Assembly (NCBI RefSeq): GCF_900157375.1
Contig: NZ_LT721901.1
Coordinates: forward strand, 738,365-802,364
Length of the DNA: 64,000 nt
Origin: Mycobacterium rhizamassiliense
GTDB lineage: Bacteria > Actinomycetota > Actinomycetes > Mycobacteriales > Mycobacteriaceae
Direction of reading: 5' to 3'
This document shows positions 1-7,321 of the stretch, one piece after another; the first letter of the stretch is position 1, and each line of letters starts with the position of its first letter. The position numbers and the translations under genes were made by a program. The notes under the pieces are model-generated. The model had not been told where the DNA came from and made no database searches. It saw only the letters and a list, made by a program, of their open reading frames with translations.

Positions 1-1
1 C

Positions 2-319
2 ACCTGCCCCGTCCGCATCTGCGGCATCCGCGACGGTGTGCTGTTCGTGCCGTTCCATTACGGCTACTGGGACACCGACGACAGATCCCATCGCCGGGCC
101 GGCAACGAGCTGACGCTCACCGATTGGGATCCGGTGTCCAAGCAGCCGATCTACAAAACTGCGGCCGCCCGGCTGCAGCGCAGCAGGCGCAACGGCAACG
201 GCGTCGAGTCGGCGCCGACCACGACCGCGTCGGCGCCGGTGAACGGGCGGGTACGCGGCACCGTGGGCGGCGCGGCCGCTGCCGTCACCGAAGTCGTGAC
301 CGCCGGGGGCCGGCCGTGA
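2..319 (+). CDS. molybdopterin oxidoreductase, C-terminal end (partial)
   Basis: The reading frame is open from the window edge and ends at TGA. The segment NELTLTDWDPVSKQP followed by a Lys/Ala-rich tail is typical of the C-terminal molybdopterin-dinucleotide-binding domain of bacterial bis-MGD oxidoreductases (nitrate reductase or formate dehydrogenase-like). Catalytic and iron-sulfur parts lie outside the window, so the substrate cannot be named. The last 40 residues are low-complexity Ala/Thr/Gly. The next gene starts with GTG inside this stop codon (GTGA overlap), so the two are probably translated together. Confidence 0.75.
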   Translation, partial: TCPVRICGIRDGVLFVPFHYGYWDTDDRSHRRAGNELTLTDWDPVSKQPIYKTAAARLQRSRRNGNGVESAPTTTASAPVNGRVRGTVGGAAAAVTEVVTAGGRP

Positions 320-795
320 AGCTCAGAATGGCGATCCGCGAGCTGCACCGCTCCGAACGCAAGCTGGCCCACGAATTCCACGTGGTGGCCGCGCGCCACC
401 ACAGCGATCAAGACGTCAGTCACCTGGCCACGGACATGGCCGGCTGGTCGCAGCAGCACGTGCGCGAGCTGGCCAAGCACGGTCGCCACTACGGTCTGCG
501 CCTGTCCGCCGAACCGCGCACGAGCGCGCGCACCGGTTTCCTGCAGTCGCGGATGAGCGACATGCTGCGGCACCGGCCCGAACCCTCGCTGATGCTGCTC
601 GCCGACCTGCGGCGGATCCATCGGCTGGCCGCCGGGGTGTCTCTGGACTGGGAGCTGTTAGGACAGGGCGCTCAGGCCGCCAAGGATCAGGAACTGCTGG
701 ACCTGACGTCGCGCTGCCATCCGCAGACGCTGCGCCAGATGCGCTGGGCCAACGGGATGCTCAAGGAGCTCTCACCCCAAGTGCTGATGAACTGA
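316..795 (+). CDS. hypothetical helical protein, ferritin-like pattern
   Basis: A 159-residue protein with no family I can name with certainty. It begins with GTG overlapping the TGA of the oxidoreductase upstream, which supports this start and translational coupling. The sequence is almost wholly helical and rich in Glu and His (ERKLAHEF, HSDQDVSHLA, WSQQHVREL near residues 13-55), a spacing reminiscent of ferritin-like or DUF892-type four-helix proteins. A metal-binding or accessory role for the molybdenum enzyme is inference from position only. No signal peptide or membrane segment is seen. Confidence 0.6.
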   Translation: MKLRMAIRELHRSERKLAHEFHVVAARHHSDQDVSHLATDMAGWSQQHVRELAKHGRHYGLRLSAEPRTSARTGFLQSRMSDMLRHRPEPSLMLLADLRRIHRLAAGVSLDWELLGQGAQAAKDQELLDLTSRCHPQTLRQMRWANGMLKELSPQVLMN

Positions 796-917
796 CCTTC
801 GGAGAAGGCGACGCGGTTGCCCGGGCAACCGCCTCACCCCCTTTGTCGCCTCCTCCACTGCGAAGTGTGGCACGCCGCCGGCACGTCGTCACTTCACCTT
901 TGGACGGCCCCGATAAG

Positions 918-1913
918 TCACCCTGTCCAGCGGAAACGCTTGAGATACGTCTTCCAGTCCCACGTCGCCAGGAAGTCCTGCGCCGCCTCGTAGCCCTTGT
1001 CGTAGAGCTCTTCCAGGCGGCCCCGCGAAATGTCGAAATCGAGCACGCCCACGTTCGTCGATTCGACCGCGATCGCGCGGGACGCGACCCACGGCTGATT
1101 CAAATGGGTCTGGTCGTGGCCCGTCAGCATCGTGGTGACCAGGCTCTCCAGCAATGCCGTCTGTTCGAAGAAGCGCAGGGGCTTCAGCGCGGGCATCACC
1201 GCCCCGAGTCCCTCGGTGAGGCGCGGCAACACCGTGACCCCAAATGTGGGCCAGCGCGGCGATTTTCCGTCCGGCCGGTCGAAGGTGTCGATCGGGAAGT
1301 TCGACAGCACCCCGCCGTCGACGAGGGTGGCCGTCTCCCCGCTGCGGCTCTTCAGCTTGACCGGGCGGTAGAAGAACGGGATCGCCATCGACGCGCGCAC
1401 GGCCTCGGCGACCGGCTGCTCGTCGGGATCCAGGCCGTAGAGCCGCCGGTAGTCCCACGGCAACCGCACCAGCTGCGCGGCGGTCAGGTCGGCGACGGTC
1501 ACCACCAGCTTGGAGCGCCGCCCCTCGGGTAGATAGTCCTCGTCGAGGATCAGATCGCCAAAGGTGCTCACGCCCAGGTTCTTCAGCTCGCCGCGGATCC
1601 AGTCGTAGGCGACGTCGCCGCGAAAAATGCTGGTATCGCGGACAAGTCCCCATGCGGCACTGAGCAGGGGCACCGGTCCCGCGTCGCGCCACTTGTGCAG
1701 CGGCACCGAAAAGGCGAGCTCCTTGACCTCCTCACCCGTCAGCCGGTTCTCGGTGGTCCCGGCCGCCAACACCGCCGCGACGATCGAGCCGGCCGAAACG
1801 CCGGACACCCTTCGGATCGAATACCCGGCGTCCATCAGCGCCACGATCGCACCCACCAGGCCGATGAACTTGACTCCGCCGCCGGAGAGCACGAGATCGA
1901 CAGGTTTGCTCAT
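918..1913 (-). CDS. patatin-like phospholipase family protein
   Basis: A 331-residue protein with the parts of a patatin hydrolase: the Gly-rich oxyanion segment LSGGGVKF near residue 10, the nucleophile elbow GVSAGS near residue 40 (Ser of the Ser-Asp dyad), and the DGG motif (LVDGGVLSNFP) near residue 200 carrying the catalytic Asp. The family releases fatty acids from phospholipids or other acyl esters. No signal peptide is visible, so it is probably cytosolic or membrane-associated. It is transcribed away from the ferredoxin gene at 2007; the 93-bp gap holds both promoters. Native substrate unknown. Confidence 0.85.
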   Translation of the reverse strand: MSKPVDLVLSGGGVKFIGLVGAIVALMDAGYSIRRVSGVSAGSIVAAVLAAGTTENRLTGEEVKELAFSVPLHKWRDAGPVPLLSAAWGLVRDTSIFRGDVAYDWIRGELKNLGVSTFGDLILDEDYLPEGRRSKLVVTVADLTAAQLVRLPWDYRRLYGLDPDEQPVAEAVRASMAIPFFYRPVKLKSRSGETATLVDGGVLSNFPIDTFDRPDGKSPRWPTFGVTVLPRLTEGLGAVMPALKPLRFFEQTALLESLVTTMLTGHDQTHLNQPWVASRAIAVESTNVGVLDFDISRGRLEELYDKGYEAAQDFLATWDWKTYLKRFRWTG

Positions 1914-2006
1914 CGCCCCAGCATGCCCTCCGCGAGTCCGATACGGCAGGCCATCTAGAGGTACGCTCCCAACGTCGGATCTTCAGTTTCGAGGATCGGG
2001 GTCGCT

Positions 2007-2207
2007 ATGCGCATCGTCGTCGACCTGAACCGCTGCCTGGGCTACGCCCACTGCGTGCCGCTGGCGCCGGAGGTGCTCAAGCTCAACGGCGAAGAGGCCC
2101 TGAGCTACGACCCCAACCCGGATGACGAGCAGCGCCTGCGGGTATTGCGCGCGGCGGCGGCCTGCCCGGTGCAGGCGATCATCGTCGACAAGCTCGGCGG
2201 CGAGTAG
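2007..2207 (+). CDS. ferredoxin, P450-associated, [3Fe-4S]-type
   Basis: A 66-residue single-cluster ferredoxin. The ligand motif is CLGYAHC at residues 10-16 plus a later CP near residue 53. The central position, where many ferredoxins have a third Cys, is Tyr here, leaving three Cys as in mycobacterial [3Fe-4S] ferredoxins that feed cytochromes P450. It is the first gene of a tight operon: the reductase begins 9 bp downstream and the P450 overlaps the reductase stop. Electron flow NAD(P)H, reductase, ferredoxin, P450 is inferred from the layout and from known mycobacterial systems. Confidence 0.9.
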   Translation: MRIVVDLNRCLGYAHCVPLAPEVLKLNGEEALSYDPNPDDEQRLRVLRAAAACPVQAIIVDKLGGE

Positions 2208-2216
2208 CGGGTCCCC

Positions 2217-3608
2217 GTGGTCTCCGACGGCTTCAAGGACACGGGCCGCATCGTGATCGTCGGCGCCTCGCTGGCCGGCCTGCGTGCCGCGGAAGCCTTG
2301 CGGGACGAGGGATTTCGCGGACAGCTCACCATCATCGGCGACGAGCCGGGCGAGCCGTATGACCGCCCTCCCCTGTCCAAGCAGGTCCTCAAGGGTTGGG
2401 TGGCGGCGGATCACACGAAGCTGCCCCGGCTGCGCGCGGTGGATGCGCAGTGGCGGCTCGGGGTCGCCGCGACCGCGCTGGACCGGGCCAACCGATTGGT
2501 GTGCCTGGCCGACGGCAGCGAGGTGCCCGGCGACCGCCTGCTGATCGCCACCGGGGTGCGGTCGCGGCGATGGCCCAACCCGGACGAAGCCGCGCTGCAG
2601 GGCGTGTTCACCGTGCGCACCACCGCCGACGCCGCGCGGCTGCAGGCCGCATTGGCCGGCCGCCCGCGCCGGGTGCTGATCATCGGTTCCGGGTTCATCG
2701 GCTCGGAGGTCGCGTCGGTGTGCCGCGAACTCGGGCTGGAGGTCACTGTCACCGAGCGCGGCCCGGCGCCGCTGTGCGGTCCGCTGGGCGGGGTGATCGG
2801 CGAGATCGCCGCCGAGATGCAACGCGACGCCGGGGTGGATCTGCGCACCGGCGTCTCGGTGCTCGCGCTGGAGGGCGACGCGGCCGGGCGAGTGCGGCGC
2901 GCGCGGCTCTCCGACGGCAGCACACTCGACGTCGACGTGGTGGTGACGTCGCTGGGGTCGGTGCGCAATGTCGAGTGGCTCGAGGGCGCCGGGCTGGCAG
3001 CCGGGTTCTGGGGCGTCGGGTGCGACGCCGGCTGCCGCGCGTTCGACATCAACGGCGTCGTCACCAACAACGTCTTCGTCGCGGGCGACATCGCCCGGGC
3101 CCCGCACGTCCTCTACGACTACGAGTTCCTGGCGATGGAACATTGGGACAACGCCGTGCTGGGTGCGCGGGTGGCCGCACACAACATGGTCTGCGACGAG
3201 GTGGACCGCTGGGCGCACCTGCTGGTCCCGCAGTTCTGGTCGGCCCAATTCGGCGTCAACATCAAATCCGTTGGCGTGCCGTCGTTCGGCGACGAGATCG
3301 TCTTCACCCAGGGCTCGGTCACGCAGCGCCGCTTCGCGGCTGCCTACGGCCGGCACGGCCGCATCGTCGGCGCGGTCACCTTCAACCACGCGAAGTGGAT
3401 CGACTACTACCGCGACCAGATCGAGCGCTCGGGACCGTTCCCGCCGCATCCGCCCGGCTTCGACTTCCCGGAGAACATGCGCGTGCTGCCCGCTGACTTC
3501 CCCGCGCGGGGCGTGCCGACCGAGACCCCGGACGTGGTGCTGACCGGACACGACCCCAGCGAGCGGCGCGCGGAATTCCGTGCCCGACAACAGGAGCGGC
3601 GCCTATGA
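2217..3608 (+). CDS. ferredoxin reductase, FAD/NAD(P)-dependent
   Basis: 463 residues, GTG start 9 bp after the ferredoxin stop. The N-terminal dinucleotide fold IVIVGASLAGLRAAEAL binds FAD, and PYDRPPLSK is the usual follow-on motif of the putidaredoxin-reductase/rubredoxin-reductase family. A second Rossmann motif (VLIIGSGFIGSEVA near residue 155) binds NAD(P)H, and VAGDIAR near residue 285 is the conserved FAD-ribityl Asp segment. It probably passes electrons to the ferredoxin upstream. It overlaps the P450 downstream by ATGA, consistent with coupled translation of a complete P450 redox chain. Confidence 0.9.
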   Translation: MVSDGFKDTGRIVIVGASLAGLRAAEALRDEGFRGQLTIIGDEPGEPYDRPPLSKQVLKGWVAADHTKLPRLRAVDAQWRLGVAATALDRANRLVCLADGSEVPGDRLLIATGVRSRRWPNPDEAALQGVFTVRTTADAARLQAALAGRPRRVLIIGSGFIGSEVASVCRELGLEVTVTERGPAPLCGPLGGVIGEIAAEMQRDAGVDLRTGVSVLALEGDAAGRVRRARLSDGSTLDVDVVVTSLGSVRNVEWLEGAGLAAGFWGVGCDAGCRAFDINGVVTNNVFVAGDIARAPHVLYDYEFLAMEHWDNAVLGARVAAHNMVCDEVDRWAHLLVPQFWSAQFGVNIKSVGVPSFGDEIVFTQGSVTQRRFAAAYGRHGRIVGAVTFNHAKWIDYYRDQIERSGPFPPHPPGFDFPENMRVLPADFPARGVPTETPDVVLTGHDPSERRAEFRARQQERRL

Positions 3609-4897
3609 CTCCCGAGGAAGCCTTCGACGCGGCGATGCGGTTCGAGAACCGCGCGAATCCGTACCCGTTCTTCGACGAGCTCCGCAACACGCCGGTGGCG
3701 CGGGTGTCGGGCGGCATCTACGCCGTCACCGGATACGAGGAACTCATGGCGCTGGCGCACGACCCGCGGGTGAGTTCCGACCTGCGCAAGAGCCGCCCGC
3801 CGGCCGGCATGGGCCGCCGGTTCTCCGGCGAGTCGACGGTCGAGCTGGCCCCCGAAATCGCCGGCGCCTACGGCAAGGAGCCGAGCTTCATCGCGCAGGA
3901 TCCGCCCGAGCACGACCGGGCGCGCCGTCAGTGCATGCACTTCTTCGGCCCGCCGGATTCGCCTGACGTGATCCCCGGCCAGGAACCGCTGTGCCAGCAG
4001 ATCGTCAACGAGATGCTCGACACGGCCTCGGAAAAACCCAAGGGCCAGAACCGCATCGACGTGGTCAACGAGTTCGCCTACCCGCTGCCGGTCAACGTCA
4101 TCTGCCGGATCATGGGCGTGCCCATCGAAGACGAGCCCAAGTTTCACGCGTGGCTCGCCGACATCACCGCCGGCGTCTTCGATCTCGGCCCCGACATCCA
4201 CACCGAGGAGGGCCGGGCCCGGCGCGCCAAGGGCGAAGCCGCCGACGCCGAGCTCAACGAGTACATCGTCGGGCTGGTCGAAAAGGCCGTGAAATCACCT
4301 GGGCCCGGGATGATTTCGCAGCTGGTCCACGACAACGGCCCTGACGGTCGGATGTCGCCGAGCGCGATCGTCAACAACACCATCCTGCTGTTCTTCGCCG
4401 GCCACGACTCGACGGTCAACCTGATCGCGCATTGTGTGCTGACCGTGCTGCGCAACCCGTGGTCCATCCAATTGCTCTGCGACAAACCGGAATTGATCCC
4501 CGGCGCCATCGAGGAGGTGCTGCGGCTGCAATCGTCGGTGCAGTTCTTCCCGACCCGGTCGGCGCTGGCCGACATCGAGATCGCCGGCACCACCATCCCC
4601 AGGGGCGCACCCATCTATCTCATGTACGGCGCGGCCAACCGCGATCCCCGGCGCTTCGCCGAGCCGAACAAGTTCGACCCGCAGCGCGCCGACAACGAGC
4701 ACGTGGGCTGGGGCCGCGGCATCCACGTCTGCTTCGGCGGTCCGCTGGCCCGCCTCGAGGTCAACACCGCGTTCGAGGCGTTCCTGCGCCGGGTGAAAAA
4801 CCCACGGCTGGTACAGGATCCGCCGCCCTACCGCATCAGCCAGGTGTTCCGCGGGCCACAGCATCTGCTCGTAGACTACGACGAGATCGAGCCGTAG
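3605..4897 (+). CDS. cytochrome P450 in a ferredoxin/reductase operon
   Basis: 430 residues with all P450 signatures: the I-helix FFAGHDST with the acid-alcohol pair replaced by His-Asp-Ser-Thr, the K-helix EEVLR (ExxR), and the haem loop GWGRGIHVCFGG carrying the Cys thiolate. The start ATG overlaps the reductase stop (ATGA). An operon of this composition is known for CYP147G1 of M. marinum, a fatty acid hydroxylase; assignment to that family is a guess from layout, not alignment. Substrate unknown. The loop has Gly-Trp-Gly where most P450s have Phe-Gly-x-Gly. Confidence 0.88.
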   Translation: MTPEEAFDAAMRFENRANPYPFFDELRNTPVARVSGGIYAVTGYEELMALAHDPRVSSDLRKSRPPAGMGRRFSGESTVELAPEIAGAYGKEPSFIAQDPPEHDRARRQCMHFFGPPDSPDVIPGQEPLCQQIVNEMLDTASEKPKGQNRIDVVNEFAYPLPVNVICRIMGVPIEDEPKFHAWLADITAGVFDLGPDIHTEEGRARRAKGEAADAELNEYIVGLVEKAVKSPGPGMISQLVHDNGPDGRMSPSAIVNNTILLFFAGHDSTVNLIAHCVLTVLRNPWSIQLLCDKPELIPGAIEEVLRLQSSVQFFPTRSALADIEIAGTTIPRGAPIYLMYGAANRDPRRFAEPNKFDPQRADNEHVGWGRGIHVCFGGPLARLEVNTAFEAFLRRVKNPRLVQDPPPYRISQVFRGPQHLLVDYDEIEP

Positions 4898-4900
4898 GGA

Positions 4901-5662
4901 TCAGCCCGGCTTGGTCGCGGTGACCAGGCGGGTGGCAAACCACGGGCCCCCGTACCACATCCGCCAGCCGAGGTTGCGCCGCCGAACCTGCTGCCAGCCG
5001 AGTCCACGCAGCCGCTCGGCATGCTGGCGGGTCTCCCACAGGTCGGCGATGGCGAGCCGGCCGCCGGGCCGCAGCACCCGAACCGCCTCGTCCAGCGCCA
5101 CCCTGCGACCGGCGCGCTCGGGGATGTTGTGGATGGCCAGGTTGCTGACGATCACGTCGACGCTCCGGTCGGGCAGCGGCAGCGCCGTCATGTCGGCGGT
5201 GTGCAACTCGATGCGGTCGGCGACGTTTTCCAGCGAGGCGTTGATCAGCGTGGCCTGCTGGGAGTTGTCGGTCTGGTCGGCGCGCCACAGATCGACGCCG
5301 ATCGCCCGGCCTTTCGGCAACCGCTTGGCCGCGGCTAGCAGGACCGCGCCGCGCCCGCAGCCGAGGTCGAGCAGCGTCTCGTCGCCGCGCAGCCCCAGCT
5401 CGTCGAGGATCGACGCCCACACCCAGAACTTCCCCGACCTCGTGGCGTAGATGTAGGACGCCGCCGTACCGAGGATTTCCACGGCTGATGCCGCAGCGAT
5501 GGCCGCGGCCAGCCGATTTCGCCTCGCCAGCGCGACGCCGGCGCCGGCGAACAGCGCCGCCGACGAGACCCCGACCCCGGCGACCTGCGCCCCGGCCGAG
5601 ATGGTGTGGAAAGACCCGTCGTACCCGTAGTCACCCTGGTGCTCGCGCATCAGGACGCTCAC
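4901..5662 (-). CDS. SAM-dependent methyltransferase with hydrophobic N-terminus
   Basis: 253 residues. The first ~75 residues hold two hydrophobic stretches (AQVAGVGVSSAALFAGAGVA and the LAAAIAAASAVEILGTAA region) that look like membrane segments. They are followed by a class I methyltransferase fold with motif I LLDLGCGRGAVLL near residue 97 and VSNLAIHN as the motif IV region. I chose the GTG at 5662 because it overlaps the nitroreductase TGA (GTGA); a TTG one codon upstream and an ATG at 5650 are alternatives. Probably a membrane-anchored methyltransferase. Its end lies 4 bp from the convergent P450 stop. Substrate unknown. Confidence 0.85.
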   Translation of the reverse strand: MSVLMREHQGDYGYDGSFHTISAGAQVAGVGVSSAALFAGAGVALARRNRLAAAIAAASAVEILGTAASYIYATRSGKFWVWASILDELGLRGDETLLDLGCGRGAVLLAAAKRLPKGRAIGVDLWRADQTDNSQQATLINASLENVADRIELHTADMTALPLPDRSVDVIVSNLAIHNIPERAGRRVALDEAVRVLRPGGRLAIADLWETRQHAERLRGLGWQQVRRRNLGWRMWYGGPWFATRLVTATKPG

Positions 5663-6174
5663 CAACGTCCCTGATGGACGACCTCGTCGAACGGCCGCCG
5701 GTTCGGTTTGCGGATCACCTTCAGCGGCCGATCGGCGGGATACCCGACGCCGAGCAGGAACGCCACCAGATAGTCGTCGGGCACGCCCAGGATCGCGCGC
5801 GCCTTGTCCTGCTCGCCCACCGACGAATGCCCGGTACCGATGCCAAGGTCGGTGGCGGCGAGCATCATCGCCATCGTCGCCTGCCCGACGTCGTAGTTGT
5901 CGGTCACCAGCCGGCGTTCATCCGGTGGCACCGGCACCACCAGCGCGATGGCCGCCGGCGCCTTCGCGATGTGCCCGGCGCCCCGCCACACCGTGGACAG
6001 CTCCTTTAGCTGCGCCTTGTCGGTGACGACGACGAAGTCCCACGGCTGGCGATTCTTCGCCGACGGCGCCCGCCAGCCCGCCTCGGCGATCCGGTTCAGA
6101 TCGTCCTGGGATACCGGGTCGGGCTTGTACTCGCGCACGTTGCGCCGCGCACAGATTGCGTCCCAGGTTTCCAT
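5659..6174 (-). CDS. nitroreductase family protein
   Basis: 171 residues, the usual size of a minimal FMN-dependent nitroreductase. The N-terminal ARRNVREYKPDPVS holds the Arg that contacts the FMN phosphate, APSAKNRQPWDFVV is the conserved Ser/Asn-Gln-Pro-Trp loop, and GIGTGHSS near residue 120 is the second FMN-contact region. Members use NAD(P)H to reduce nitro compounds, quinones or flavins. It overlaps the downstream methyltransferase by 4 bp (GTGA), so they form one transcription unit. Native substrate unknown. Confidence 0.88.
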   Translation of the reverse strand: METWDAICARRNVREYKPDPVSQDDLNRIAEAGWRAPSAKNRQPWDFVVVTDKAQLKELSTVWRGAGHIAKAPAAIALVVPVPPDERRLVTDNYDVGQATMAMMLAATDLGIGTGHSSVGEQDKARAILGVPDDYLVAFLLGVGYPADRPLKVIRKPNRRPFDEVVHQGRW

Positions 6175-6206
6175 GTGCCACCTCTCTTGTGCCGCAGGGT
6201 GTTTCG

Positions 6207-7154
6207 TTAAGCCTTGGTCCGCTGCGCGGCGACGAACAGGTTTCCCGGAACCTGGTCGGCGGCCTGCTCGGGGGCCTTGCGGCCGTACCCGGCCATCAGC
6301 TCGAGGGACGGGGTGACCGTCACGTCCCAGCCGTGGCGGCCGAACCAGTCACCGACGTCCTCGCGCTCCTCGAAATACCACAGCTCGTCGGTGCTGGGGA
6401 CCTCCCGCTGCGGGTCGGTGTCGGCCAGCAGGGCGCGGACGCGGTCCATCCGGGCACGCCTCTTGGCGCGGAACTCGGGGTCGAGGAAGTTCGGCCCCAG
6501 CGCCTCGACGGCCACCCGGCTGCCGATGGCGGTGAGCGCCTGAACCCGCTCGAACAGCAGCTCTTGCGATGCGGCCGGCAGGTAGGGCATCAGCCCCTCG
6601 GCCGACCACGCGCTGGGCGCGCCGGGGTCAAAACCCGCCTGCCGCAAGGCCGCGGGCCAGTCGTGGCGCAGGTACACCGGCACCGCGACCCGGTTGCACG
6701 CGGGCTGCGCGCCGTGCTCGGCGAGGGTGGCCGCCTTGAAGTCCAACACCCGGGGCTGGTCGAGCTCGTAGACCGTCGTCCCGTCCGGCCACGGCAACCG
6801 CCACGACCGGGAATCCAGGCCCGCCGCCAGGATGACCGCCTGCCGGGCGCCCGCGGTCGTCGCGTCGAGGAAAAACGAGTCGAAAAATGCGGTCCGCGAC
6901 GCCATGTAGTTGACCATCGACTTCTGCTGCAGCGCCAGATCCGGCTCGGACTCCAGCAGCTCCGGGGGCAGCTTCGGGGCGGAGAACCAGTTCCACACCC
7001 CGTCGCCGGCGGCGTCCAGGAAGACCCGCGCGAAGGGATCTCGGATCAGCGGATTTTCGCTCTCGGTTTCGGCGGCCCGGGACGCCGCGACGCCCAGGGC
7101 GGTGGCCCCCACACTCTCGGTGATTTCCCAGCTGTCGTTGTCGGTTCTCGCCAC
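6207..7154 (-). CDS. mycobacterial SAM-dependent methyltransferase (TIGR00027 type)
   Basis: 315 residues. The opening [20 protein letters not shown] and the block [15 protein letters not shown] are the hallmark of the large mycobacterial paralogous family of putative methyltransferases (Rv0725c/Rv0731c type, related to leucine carboxyl methyltransferases and polyketide O-methyltransferases). The SAM site [22 protein letters not shown] is near residues 110-130. Start is GTG at 7154 (VARTDN). Family members are numerous in mycobacteria and mostly without proven substrate; roles in modifying lipids or polyketides are suspected. Confidence 0.9.
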   Translation of the reverse strand: MARTDNDSWEITESVGATALGVAASRAAETESENPLIRDPFARVFLDAAGDGVWNWFSAPKLPPELLESEPDLALQQKSMVNYMASRTAFFDSFFLDATTAGARQAVILAAGLDSRSWRLPWPDGTTVYELDQPRVLDFKAATLAEHGAQPACNRVAVPVYLRHDWPAALRQAGFDPGAPSAWSAEGLMPYLPAASQELLFERVQALTAIGSRVAVEALGPNFLDPEFRAKRRARMDRVRALLADTDPQREVPSTDELWYFEEREDVGDWFGRHGWDVTVTPSLELMAGYGRKAPEQAADQVPGNLFVAAQRTKA

Positions 7155-7321
7155 GCTGCCGCCCTTTCACTTCGCTAGTACGCCTAGGTAACGACCCTAC
7201 GCGCGTCGTATGTGAACAAGCTGTCTGTGAGGTTCATTCGCGCTGGCCCGCAGGTATCCGGTTAAGTTTTCTACGGGCCGCGTACGGCGGCACGATCCGC
7301 GGGATCGAAAAGGACCTGGAC

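Noticed and set aside
1983..3590. A 535-codon open frame on the minus strand across the ferredoxin and reductase.
   Set aside because: Antisense shadow; the plus-strand ferredoxin and reductase have conserved cofactor motifs.
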